From the NCBI RefSeq assembly GCF_040054535.1, contig NC_090779.1:22123001-22187000 (forward strand): 64,000 nt of DNA. Reading direction: 5' to 3'. The stretch comes from Antennarius striatus (lineage: Eukaryota > Chordata > Actinopteri > Lophiiformes > Antennariidae). The notes under the pieces were generated by a model. It was not told where the DNA came from. It saw only the letters and a program-made list of their open reading frames with translations, and did no database searches. Shown piece after piece: positions 13,533-26,700 of this stretch (positions within the stretch are counted from its first letter, which is position 1; every line of letters begins with the position of its first letter). The position numbers and the translations under genes are program-made.

Positions 13533-14600
13533 AGCACTTCTGTAATGCACACAGAATACAGGCCAGCTCTGTTTTACGGCATAGTAGAGCGCTGTCATCT
13601 CAGGATCTGTTGTATTCTATTAAAAGCATACTAATAACCAATGCCTAAGAGCGTAGGAATGGATTTTGAAGCTGAAGTGACAACAATCAACACAATCAAG
13701 ATTTTTTCCTTATTTAATATATTCATTTTATTAATAATTTGCTATTTTAAGCATTTCAGAGCTGCATGAATGTTTTGCATGTTTCCCCCCCAATATTCTG
13801 AGTATTACCATTAATTTAATTAGCCTTATCTGTGATACATTCACTTATATGAAATCAGAATGTAAAGTGCCTGGAGGAGACAACTGTGCCACTTAAATGA
13901 TATGAACGAGGCTGGTTGAAGGATTTTATTCCAAAATCTCTCTCTGCTGTAAAATTATGATCTTCAGCCTGTGTTTCTTTAAATGTTGCAATGAATATAC
14001 AGTATGATCATTGATTACTGATCGCAAACACTGTTACATATGTATGTAACTTTTATATACTACAATTATTTTGTATCGCTGAATTAAAAAACACCTTCAT
14101 TTGAATCGTGTATTACTATTTATATATTTATGTTTTTTAGAATATGTCTGTTATGGAGGATTTCTGTGAAAACGATGCATCTGGAGACCCTGACATATAT
14201 AGTATTTGGAACATTTGTAATTTTTTTGAGTTTGAGAGCAGAAATTAGTTATGTTTTGTTTTATTAAATTGAAATAGGATGATGATATCAACATGTTTTA
14301 AGCTTTTCCCATAATTTTACTGTTTATTTAATTTAGTATCTTTTTTTTGTAGAAAATTAACTATTGGTTACCAAAAAGAAGGAACATCTCTACATAAATG
14401 AATCCATTTGTTCAGAGATGAATGAACAATTACGCAAACACGGGTGAAGTTTCTATTTGATAAAGTGAAGAATGTTTTTCATTGGATAAGCAGTTGCCTA
14501 TATTTACATGTGCTTCATGTCTCTCTGTTAACGTACAACACAGTATAATTAATTCAATACGATTAGTAATTTATCATTTTATATAAATCAACTGTAAAAA
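13533..14600. other. Intergenic, AT-rich
   Basis: AT-rich spacer between the transporter gene and the mon2 promoter. No coding exon, RNA gene or repeat family is recognised. Confidence 0.6.
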
Positions 14601-14628
14601 TCGTTTGACAGGAGTTTTGACCGCTCGT

Positions 14629-14655
14629 TGACGTCAGTGATAATTGCAGTATAAA
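14629..14655 (+). promoter_or_regulatory. mon2: CRE plus TATA box, mon2 core promoter candidate
   Basis: A perfect cAMP-response element palindrome TGACGTCA at 14629-14636 is followed by TATAAA at 14650-14655. They lie about 460 bases upstream of the mon2 start codon and open a GC-richer segment running into exon 1. Spacing would place transcription start near 14680. This is motif-based inference without expression evidence. Confidence 0.45.
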
Positions 14656-14740
14656 GACCTTCCACCAGGGGTAGCTGTAGTCTGTTCCTCTATCGGCCAG
14701 TGTTTACGGAAGTCTGAATGACGTGTCACTGTCCAACAAA

Positions 14741-14752
14741 GCATTGTGGGAA
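14741..14752 (-). promoter_or_regulatory. mon2: ZNF143/Staf-like site
   Basis: GCATTGTGGGAA on the + strand reads TTCCCACAATGC on the other strand, a close fit to the ZNF143 (Staf) core CCCAYAATGC found at many vertebrate housekeeping promoters. It lies between the TATA box and the mon2 start codon. Confidence 0.4.
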
Positions 14753-15117
14753 GGAAAGTGTAGCTGTCGGCCGCTGATGACAGACTTCTCAATTGGTCTA
14801 ATATCTTCGATTAATGAGCAGCCTGAAGGGACAGAAAGAAACCGAAACGATGCTGCTTCGCGAACTTAACGTCTCTTGGCTGTGAAATAGACGAACGAAT
14901 GACGGTGACGTCGCTGCTCTCCTGCGTACGGGGTGTCGAAGCCGAGACGTGGGATACTATGTCTACGGACCGCGGCGCTTTTATCGCATTTTCCATGTGA
15001 GCCGAACCGAGTATCCGCGGATTACACTCCCTTTGTGGATGGGTCGGGGGCGACTGCGCTTCGGCATTCCCTATCGTCTGAAGTTTCTTGAGGTTTCTGT
15101 CGAAGACACCGTCAAAG

Positions 15118-18100
15118 ATGTCGACCAGCAGCCCCGAGGCGGTGAAGAAATTGCTGGAGAACATGCAGACGGACCTGCGGTCTCTGTCGATGGAGTGCAA
15201 GAAGAAATTCCCCCCAGTGAAAGAGGTTAGCCGGCTAGTTAGCTTCACTAAGCCTTGACGTGGGTGCTCAGCTGGTTGTGTCATATGTGGGGTTTTGTGT
15301 TGTTAAATATAAAATGTAGTTAATTAGTCGTTGGAGCCCGTTTCTACATCAACCAGTGGGCCTCTCTGGGACGTGGACATCCGTGAGGTGTCCGTGGACA
15401 TTAAAAGTTCAGCCGTGGGCCTTCCTGCCAACCGGCCGTCAAGTTAGGGTTTAAACGACTTTTTAAATCTGTCCGTTTTCTCTGGGTGTGGATGACGTGA
15501 TATCATAAACATAACCCGGATTACACCCAGATGAACACAGCTGACCCACCTTTTTATTTACATGTCAGCATGTTGTTAGCTAACTGTAGGCTCTGGCTGG
15601 TGACTGTTAGCATCACAGGTGGTCATTTAAAGGTCTGCTACACGCAGAAGACAACAAACCCTGCGTGGAGGATTTTTAAGTACTGTACACATGTTCAAAG
15701 TGTTTTGATTATATTAGGGAATAAAAAGCTTTGTTGGGTTGAGCTTTATTTCCCACTGTTCGGTCATTATTTGGACTAAAGTGATGCTTAAGTCATAATT
15801 TTGTTCACTTTTACAAATATAGGAATGATGTCCTCCTCCTTAGCTGAAGTTGGATGAGGCTCTGCAAGATACAACAACATGTTTGCAACAGATTTTTATG
15901 AAATGTTTTGAAGGAGTGTAGATATGGGCTGGAAGAATTGATTTGATTTTTTTCACTCTCATCTACATTGTGAGATAAAAACGATCTTAGAAAAAAAGCA
16001 CAATCAAAATTTGTGAGTCCAGAATGAGTGGACAACAATCTGACTTATCTGTCATTTGTTGTTTGCGGTTGGATTTAAATTTCAAACTGCGCAGTTCGTT
16101 TTTTTATTCCCTTGAAAGATTCATTGTGAGTGACTGCTGACTGTGTTCATTGTGTGTTGTGTTGGTGACATAGTTGGAGGAGATGATAGTACAAGGAGGG
16201 TTGTTCCAGTGTGTGTTTACTGTTAGATTGTCCACCCAGCTTTTACAGCTCCAGTTAGCGCCTAACAACACTCTTTAATACAGCTTCTGTTTTCAGCGGT
16301 TGACTCCTGAGAATGTTTTCATTTCTGCTAAATCTAAATGTAATGTCTAAAAGGTACACAATATTATGAAGCTAGGGAGGATTTCAGAAGCTGTTCTATC
16401 AATTACTTGTCAGTGAAATACACACAAAGTGTAGATGACATTATTTAACTGAACTGACGTCATCTCAGTCAGTCTCTTTACCCTAATCCTCCATAGTTCT
16501 CCATTTTCTTGCATTCAGAAAAGCAGTCCCACGGGCCATTAGCTAATATACTGTACTGCTTGTGGGGCTTTTGAGGCCATGGTAATACTCATCATCCAGC
16601 TATGTGGGGTAATACATATCGGGCTCCACCAGCTTTGTCCCTCAGGTCTCACCTTTTTTGAAGACAGCATTACAAAGAGAGCAGAAATAGTTTAGCGCTG
16701 GTTTCTGTTACAGACGGGTTCTTTAGGGAGCGTGGTGCTTCATTAAGAGCTGTCCGCTTTAGACGCAGATTTCTTGGCGTGCTGGGCCTCACCATCACCT
16801 CAACTATGAAAATTTAATATGGCTGTAGAGCTCCAGAGATTACAGCACAAGCCCTTCTTTATGACACCTGCACACCTTGAAGTTGCAGCATTGTTGTGTG
16901 ACATTTTACTTTTGCATCAGTTTGCTTCTAAGCACTCTTAGCTACTTGTTAAGTCTTTGCGTTGTGGGTTGGACTCATAGCCCCCCCCCCCCCCAAAACC
17001 ATCACATGAACCACTCGCTCTGCCTTCATAGTGTACAGTGTACAGAGTGTGGTGGAATAAAGAAGCTACAGTCTTGTCATGAACCAGCTGTGTGGGGTGA
17101 CTGCCCTGCTTCACACACCTGACCAGTTTGAATTTGGGCTGTGTTCCAGAGGTCTTCATTTCTAGTTTCTTTTGCTCATTGAACTTTTTCCTCCATGTGC
17201 TTGGAGGTGTGTTGTATTCACATTAAGCAAAAAACATTAGAAATCCCGCTGTCCAGACGGCATTGACACCTCCATCGACACTGCGTCTGACGGTGTTTGC
17301 CGGCCTTTGCGGAGGGGCCTCCTCCTGAAATGTCTCCTCCATTATTGATTCATCATCAGCTGCGTTTCCTGTGACCTCACCCTCAGGGACCTCAGACTGA
17401 GATGCTCCCACAACCTGAGCTCAGGCTCTGGATCATTATGTTGTGACTGAAACAACCTTTTCTGTTTGATTGCTGGTGATTAAATGTGTGGCGATGATAT
17501 GAATGTGTATTTATTGCTGTGTTTTTGTTAGCACATTCTCTCTCTACGTCCCACTTTTAAAGGAATTAGCTGCTCACACATTTCATCTGAATTACTGTCA
17601 TGCTTGTTGGTAAATCACCAAAAATAATTACCAAAACCCTATGAAAAGAACAAGGACGCCTTTTCCTGCATTTCCAGTCTCCATTCCAGTTCGTCCCACA
17701 TTTCTCAGCCGTCTCCCACAGTGCATTGCTCCACAGCCAGCGGTTTCACATTCAGAGACTCTTTTTCACTGGTGAAGCCACCAGGGCTTTACTGTTTATG
17801 TGCTCTGATTGCTGTCAGAGAGGAAAGAAAACTGCCAGGTGTCCGTCTCTCCTCTCTAGACGAGCCCTGTCAGGTGTAGTTGCTGAAATCCAACCTGAAA
17901 AAGTGCAGCATTAATGAAAGCATGACAGGAATCCATTGTGTGGACCGTACAGCACGACTCATTTGCTACACAGCTCATGTACGCCGTGCAGAGATAAAGC
18001 AGCGATCAGCAGAAAGTGAGGATTTGGTGAACTGACGCTTCTTGACTGGAGGAGCCCTTTTCACAATATGCTAAGTCAGCAGTTTGACTCTGGAAGCGTG

Positions 18101-20682
18101 TTTCTGATGAAAGTCAGATGCTGCTGGTCAGAGGGATGAACAGACATTCAGGGTCAGTTTTGTTTTGAGGATCTCCGCTCAAAAAACACAAAGAACTGAA
18201 ACCGGGGCACGTAGGGTTACCTTTTTATCTGAGCTGACAACTCCAGGGTTACACCTTACGATAATCTTTTTAAGTGTTGTTGTGTTTTAATTGTCTTGGG
18301 GTGCTCATCGGCTTGGTGGTTCTACGTTTGCCTCAGTTGTCGAGGAAAAAAAAGGTGTTTTTGTGGAGCTGTGCAGCTAACAGATGAGATCATTCAATCA
18401 TTTTAATTATACATTTAAAGTTTGACAAGAAAATTAAACATATACATAATTCGGTGAGGATGATGTGATCTATTTACATTTCATTTAAAGCGACAAAATC
18501 AATAAATTATTATTTGAAGATACTGTAAAAAAGAAAGAAAAATAAGCATCAGTTGTTTGTCAATCAGAATCGTCTATTCAGAAGCTGTTCACACCACAAC
18601 CGCTACTGTTGCCAGGGCAACACCAGAGAAAACATTCCTTGAGTTTTTACCATGGAGCTGAAAATATCCTTTCAGTTTCTTCTAAAACTTGAGTGCTGTC
18701 CCAGACGTGGCCGTCCTGGCACTGGTTCAGATCTCTGGGGTTGGAAAGCAGGCAGAACGGTTGTAACTATTTGGGACTGACTTTGTGCTATCCTCACTAC
18801 CCTGCAAAGACTTCTGGGTAGGTCTGCAGGAACAAAGGAGAAGACGGAGACTAGCATTTTTTTGAAGATTAACCTCAGCAGCAGCTGACTAGGCGTTTCT
18901 GAGTGACTGTTGATCTGGTTCTGATTGTTGACTCACGGCGTCTCGACCTTGAGGCTGTTCAAATGACAAGTGATGCAGTCGTGTTGTTGTTCGGATAAAT
19001 ACGCCACTACATTATTCCCTTCTGCGGCTGGTGTCTGACCCCTTATTGCAGGGATTGAGATATGATGTTTTGTGATCCTGACTGGGAAATAAAAGTGATG
19101 AGTCATATTTTTCTGTTAGTTTCAATGGAACATTGATTTGAATTGCAACTTTTTGACTTTCCCACAGAAAGATGATTTCTGCTCTGTCCTTTCTGCCCCC
19201 CTCACTCCCCCCCCCAAGGCTGCAGAGTCTGGCATCGTGAAGATAAAGACCATTGCAGCCAGGAATGCAGACATACTGGCAGGTGAGTGAGCCTCCAGAA
19301 TAATGGACTCTCATATACTCTCTTTTTATTTGCCATTGTTTTACAAATTAGGGCTGTGATACCACCAGACTTTCAAAGAAGGTTGTAGCACATCGTCATC
19401 TGATTTAATGAATGAAATGTTACCTCATTTTACTGACTTGATTCTTAACTGAACTGGTGTCGCTCTGTTTTAGTTTTGCCCTAATGTTCTCATGATTAAT
19501 CAAACCTCAGACGATGAGATGCACAATCCATATTTCACTGATTCCTGCATGTACACAGTTTCTTGGTGATCCACAAAAGCAGGACTGACTAAAATCCATG
19601 TATAATATGTTTTCCACAGTCACCTCATTTACTCCAGATCCTCTCCAGAATTCAACCACCACTTCCTTTAAAGTACATCAAGTTGTTTTAATGTAATCCT
19701 GTTGACAGACAAACAAATAAACCAGCAAACAGATATTGGTGAACACACACAGCCTTTGAATCACCTCTGTCCTGGTACCAGAACCTGATATCCTCCGTCT
19801 GCCCTGTCCCTGCAGCTCTCAAGGAGAACAGCTCCGAGGTCGTCCAGCCTTTTCTGATGGGCTGTGGCACCAAAGAACCGAAGATCGCCCAGCTGTGTCT
19901 GGCCGCCATCCAGAGACTCATGTCCCACGAGGTGGTGTCCGAGGTGAGAGGACAGCTTTGGAACGCTGATTTTTGCTCACAGATCAGAAGAAATGAACAC
20001 ACCCTAACCCTCATTACTCAGATGTACGATAAAAGAATGCCGGAATGAATGAAATGCATCTTGAAGATGGAGAGTTAAAAAAACAAGATGGCATTTCCGC
20101 ATCTCTGTTTTTAACAAGTGAAATTAGTAAAAAGCCTTAACTGTCATCTGGATTCTTCACCTCTGGCCTCACAGAGATGATGATCGGCTCCAGCAGCCAC
20201 CGAGTCTGGACTCATATACTGGTCTAGTCATTAAGAAAACATTTGTAAAGAACAGGAATGTCTTTATCGTGTCTGGTTTGAATGTTTGTTCACGTGACGC
20301 AGGAAACCTTTGTCGTCATCAATCATTTATTATTTCAATTATTGGTATAAGATAAAGTGTTTTCTCTGATTGTCATCAATCACCAAGAACCAAATCAAGA
20401 CCTAAATATTTGAGATGTTTACTTCCAAATATATGTCTTCCTACAACCTGATTTAATCACATTAATGTGGAGATTAATGCAGCTCATCGATCGCCAATTA
20501 GGAATTGCTAATATGTGATTGTTTGATTTAAATCTCCTCCTCCGCTCCTTCTGTCCTTCTTTTAGTCTTTGCATCCTGTGCTAAATTGAGCACCCTGGTC
20601 ACAGTGATTGTGGTCTGTGTGTGAGGCCGATTGTGTGTCTGTTTTAACACATTTCTGCTGCCAACAAACACACAGAATGACT

Positions 20683-20747
<65 letters not shown>

Positions 20748-23700
20748 GTGGATATGGGCTGACTGGGAATCTCAGTGTTGATTGTATGGTGTCACTGGAG
20801 ACACTTTCTCCTGCAGAGAGAAAGTGATGAGTGTTGTCATTTGGTTTCCTGAGGGAAGGAGTGAGTGTTTGAACGAACGGCAGCGGATTATCTCTGCATG
20901 TCCTGAACCTTTCAGAGGGTGATGAGCTCCAGGCCGTCCCATTTCTTCCCTAATTAAGACCTTTTGTTGCTCTCCTCCCTTTGAGTTCGCTGCTACCAGC
21001 TGCTTCTTCCGCCCTCCATCCACTCCTGCCTCCTTGTACACGGATGTGGGCATGAAGCTGGCTACTCATGAGGAGCTGGGTTGTCGCCGTCTCACACATG
21101 TCCTACATCTTGCTGTGGGCTGACAGCCTCTGCTTGACTTTTATTCATGGTCTTTCTGCAAGATGAAACACATGATTTTTTATTTTTTTTTGAAATAATG
21201 AGTCCTGTGACTCCGGCCAGCGGCTCACATAAGAGCAGCAGACAGGTTGCATGATGACCTGAGAAAGGGCGTTCTGTGTCACTTATTGTTAGCATCAGGT
21301 GATTGTAACCTCTGAGCAGCAACAGCAGCTGATGTGTGTGTGTCTGTCTGTGTGTGTGATCTGATCAAGCTCAATATAAACATCGGAACGTGTGTGTGTG
21401 TGTGTGTGCGCGCGCTTCACAGGCAGCTGCAGGGAACATCATCAACATGTTGTGGCAGCTGATGGAGAACGGCCTGGAGGAGCTGAAGCTCCTACAGACG
21501 GTTCTGGTGCTGCTCACCACCAACACGGTCGTACACGATGAAGTGCTTTCCAAGGTACGGCGGCGTCACCCTCCATTAAACTGTTTGTCCTGGTTGACCC
21601 TGTCTGTCTGAACTCCATGAAACACATACACATCACAGCGACAAGAAGGGAACAAAATCTCCAAGAAGGCCCCAACAGTTAGGAATGTGTCATAGATGGT
21701 GTAACAGAACATTAGTAGTTTTTCTGTTAGCTCCGTTAGCTCAGCTTATCAGTCAGGGTTTGCTATAAATTTAGTGTGAATAATGAAATCCATTGATCAA
21801 CAGACAAACACATTTTAGAAGAATGAAATAATGACTTCACAGGAAGGCAGGAAGAACTTAGGGGGATTTCAGGCTTCTGCTGCTTACCTGGGCAGGCAAG
21901 TGAATCCGATGTCAACATTTACATCCGTTATAATCACATGGAAATCACACTCAGTGAAACATCGCGTCTGTTTTGGTGGCTGCTTCAGTGACACATCTGA
22001 GTCCTCAGGTCTCAGGTGTGTCCTCAACATGTTTTCACACCTTTAGTCAGAGCTGTGACCACATCAATCAGGACACATGTTAAGGCTGTTCAAACGCTCC
22101 TGTTTGTGCATCACATAAACAAATCAGGATTTTCACCCCCCCCCCACTAAATGTTGTTTTACACCTCCTGAAGACGGACCACAGATGCAGTAATGATTTG
22201 TTAATGTTCTGTGAACACATTGTAGTGTATTTTGCCTAATGCAGTGGTGTTTGTTTCTGGCCCAGGCCATCGTGCTCTGTTTCCGTTTGCACTTCACTAA
22301 GGACAACATCACCAACAACACTGCGGCTGCCACCGTCAGGCAGGTCGTCACCGTGGTCTTTGAGAGGATGGTGGCTGAGGACGAGCGTTTCAAAGGTCAG
22401 AGGGTCGTCAAAGGAAAATGTGACTCCTGAGGAGATCAACAAATGTTTACAAATCTGCTTACAGAATTTTCTTTCAATTGCAATTCCATCAAATGCAGAT
22501 ATCAGTGCAAATCTTTCAATAAGCTTAAAAGAGAATTCAGAGCGGTTCTAGTATTATATAAAACATGCTTTGTGTTGTTTCCCCCAGGCATCGTGGAGCA
22601 GCAGCCTCCTGTCCAAGGAAACACCAACAGGCGGTCTGTCAGCACGCTGAGGCCCAGCGCTAAAGACGCATACATGCTGTTCCAGGTAGATCCACCAGAG
22701 GACCTCGTAGTCCATCTCCTAGCATTAGATGTTGAGGCTTGAAACAGTTTGGCTACCTGCTTTATCTACGACCGTCGTCTCAAAGTCATCCTTCCTTGCT
22801 TATCTTACCAGCAGATCTTCAACCTCTGTGGTGCATGTTGACATAATACTCTATTGTTCAAATGCTGCTTCATTGCAGGACTTGTGCCAGTTGGTGAATG
22901 CAGATGCCCCTTACTGGCTGGTGGGCATGACAGAAATGACCCGGACGTTTGGCCTGGAGCTGCTGGAGTCTGTTCTTAATGATTTTCCTGGCGTATTCCT
23001 GCAGGTGCTTACTGATGGAGAATTCACACACTCCTATGTTTATAAAAAAAGGAAGGCATGCTCACATTGGTTCTTTACTTCTCCACCTGTATGTGTTATA
23101 CCATCGGTTTCCACCCTAGCACCAGGAGTTCAGCTTCCTGCTGAAGGAACGGGTGTGTCCCCTCGTGATCAAGCTCTTCTCCCCCAACATCAAGTTCCGT
23201 CAGGGCAGTAGCAGCGCCGCTTCACCCGCGCCGGTGGAGAAGCCTTACTTTCCCATCTGCATGAGGCTGCTCCGCGTGGTCTCGGTCCTGATCAAGAACT
23301 TCTACAGCTTACTGGTGAGGGAACCGTCTGCAGGGATGGCTGACTAGTTATAACTAGTAGTGCTCCAGGCACTTTTAACAAACTTGGTACCATGTAAGCA
23401 ATTAAAAATCACAGCTGTTCTTATGCAGTGACATTCACTCAATCTGTGTCTTTTTCCGCACTTCAGTCAAGATAAAAGCTTCAGGATGGCTTCTTAAGAT
23501 TCTGCAGGGATTTTACCACAGTGCTTCAAGCTGAAGACACATCTGTTGCAGTCTGAAATGTGTGTTTGTCCTCCAGGTGACAGAGTGTGAGATCTTCTTG
23601 TCTCTGCTGGTGAAGTTCCTGGACGGTGAGAAGCCACAGTGGCTGAGAGCGGTGGCCGTGGAATCCATCCACCGGCTGTGTGTGCAGCCTCATTTATTAC

Positions 23701-26700
23701 GGTGAGATGCACCAAGAGAACAGCTTGACTAAAAATGAACATTCATTCTTTTACTCACCTCAGACTGGATTTAAACGCGAAACAAAATATACTACCAGCT
23801 CCAATTCCTGAGATTGCTTCCACACCTTGTCAACAGGATACTACAGTAGTTTAAATGAATGTTGTGACAGTTACAAAACCATCATTCAAGGAAGAGTTGT
23901 GTTCATCTGTGACAAACCCATCCATTTGTCAAATGTCTTAAGTTTAAAGTCAGGTAGTCATGGTTGTTGTTGGTTAATAGTATTTGTTGTGTTGTTTTCT
24001 GTTCAGCTCCTTCTGTCAGTCATACGACATGAAACAACACTCCACAAAGGTCTTCAGAGACATTGTCAATGCCCTCGGCTCCTTCATACAGTCCCTGTTC
24101 ATCGTCCCCAACGCGGGAAATGCTGCTGCCATTGGTGCTCCTGCCGGTATGTTCTCTGTCTGACTGTTCATTTTTAGCTCTACAGGAAGGATCCCCTCAG
24201 CTTTTAAAACACCGTGACTCTCTGTCCAGGTGGTTCAGGTTCAGGGGCCCAGGGGGCCGTACAGGGCGGCCCAGGGACTGGCGGGGTCAGCGGGAACCTG
24301 ACCACCCAAGCTGCGTTTGAATACCGTGGCACCTGGATCCCTCTCATGACTGTTAGTGTCCAGGGCAGCGCTAAGGCCACGTAGTAAGTGCTGCCACTCC
24401 CTGGAACACGGATTATTCATCAAAGTAAAGTGAATTAACTGAAGTGTGAACACACACTTCCTGCTCCATCTCATTCCCCTCCTTCCCTGTCTTCCAACCT
24501 CTAGTCTGGAGATGCTGGACAAAGTTGAACCTCCGTCCATCCCAGAGGGCTACGCCATGTCCGTGGCCTTCAGTGCTCTGCTGGACCTGGTGCGGGGCAT
24601 CACCTCCATGATCGAAAGAGAGCTGGCCACGGAGGAGGAGGCAGCTGTCGAGTTCAGGGAGGTGCATCCCGATGAGGAGTGGCAGCTGAAACCTGGTGAG
24701 GATGGAGATGTGGGATAATGATGAGGAAACTCATAAGTTGTTCGGGTTCACGGTGTTCAACTTTATGACGTCTGCTGTGGGCACTGCGTATGTACGTTTC
24801 CCTGCTCTTAAAGTAAAAGAAGTTAATTCACACATTCTCGGTACATCTGTCTCAGGAGCCCACCTGGTGTGGGAGGAGATGGTCAGCGCCTGCTGGTGTG
24901 GTCTTCTGGCCGCTCTGTCGCTGCTGCTCGACGCCAGGTGAGTGGAAACGACCTTTTCACAAGCTGCTCTTCTGTGTTCATGCTGGAAGCACAGATCTGG
25001 CTTTCGAGCGAGCTGGGGAGAATTAATTTCCCCTACAGAGGAAAAAGGTCTTCTTGACTGTTTGGTGGTTTTTAATTGCGTTTTGCATGAGGGCACATTG
25101 TTATTTTTTTCACAAGCAATTCATACAAAAGTCCTTTATATGAAAATCGAGAACTTTTCCTTCACAAGAGAAAACAGAATAGTGCCCGCAGAAGCCCCTT
25201 GTTTTCTAGTGCCCAAATGAGTTAAGGGGGTAAAGTTTTACATTCTGATCGAAGAAACAATGCGCCCCTCATCCTCAGTTATGTTATGTTAACATTTTTA
25301 TCAGACATTCAGACGTTCAGAAACTGGATCACAAAATACAGGGCCAGAAACTAGGAGAGGATCCGGGCCTGAAGATGATTTTCTACAAATAAAACACATC
25401 CCAGATTTTAAGCAGCGTCCATTAGTCCGTTACCTTGACGACCTGCAGCCAGGGTCCCAGAAGGTCAGTGCTGATGAGGAATTTGGATGTGGAAGTCCTG
25501 GGGTTTCCGTGGTTACATGTGCCCAGTGTGATCTACTGTCTAATTCTCTGGAACTACATTGGCAGAAAACAAACTGAAAATATCCAAATTCATCTTGATG
25601 GATTTAGACTATGCTAAAACTTTGCACAGCTAGCAGTCCATATGGATGCTGTGGGTGTCAGATTAAACTCTATTCTGTCTCCTCAGCACTGATGAGACGG
25701 CCACAGAGAACATCCTGAAGGCGGAGCTGACCATGGCATCGCTGTGTGGTCGTCTGGGGTTGGTGACACCCCGTGACGCCTTCATCACAGCCATCTGCAA
25801 AGCCTCCCTCCCGCCGCATTACGCCCTGACTGTCCTGAACAGCAATTCTGCCAACCTGTCCAGCAAAGGTGCGCCACAAAACACACCTGGAACACCTGCA
25901 TGACACAACCCATCTCAGCTGGAGTTAGGCGTTTCTGTCTTAATGTTGGCATTAGCAAAGCAAATCCATAGCTGTACCGCACACAGCTAAAAGTCTGGCC
26001 CCTGGTCATGTGTGTTCATGTAGCTAACTAGCACCTGAGCTCTCCAGCACGCCGTCCCTGCGGCCCGAAGCCTTGTTGCATTAATCCGTAAGTTTTCACT
26101 TCGGCTTCTAATTAGGAATGTCGAGGAGAGTGTGTCTGGAGAATACACACACGCACACATTGACACACACACATAGACCAACTCCAACATTCATCATTTG
26201 CATAATAGCTTGGAGAGATAAATCTAGCAAATTGAGTCTCAGCTCACAATAGATGTTTGCCTTGGAGTTAATTAACAAAGCTCTTCTTGCATGTCGTAAG
26301 CTTGTTAGAAAACCTGTTTGTGTGTATTACTGACTATGTGTCTGTGTCCATGCGTGTGTGTTCTCAGCCTACTCCATCCAGGGGCAGAATGTGCAGATTA
26401 TCAGCCCCTCCAGTGAATCCCATCAGCAGGTGGTGGCGGTGGGGCAGCCGCTCACCGCCCAGCCCCAGGGCACAGTGGTGGTAAGGACAGCAAGAAGGAA
26501 GAAGCTATGGCCACACAAAATATTAACAAGTTCACTCAGGTAGCAGTTTCCCAAAAACAAAGATCCAGCCATTTATGAGGAAGATGCATTAAACAAAAAA
26601 CAAAGCTCTGGAGAAAAGAATCTAAACTGAATAAATACCCAGAATCCTCTGTTCAAACCTGGTATGAACATCTGCCCCGTATTTCATCTCTGTATTTATC

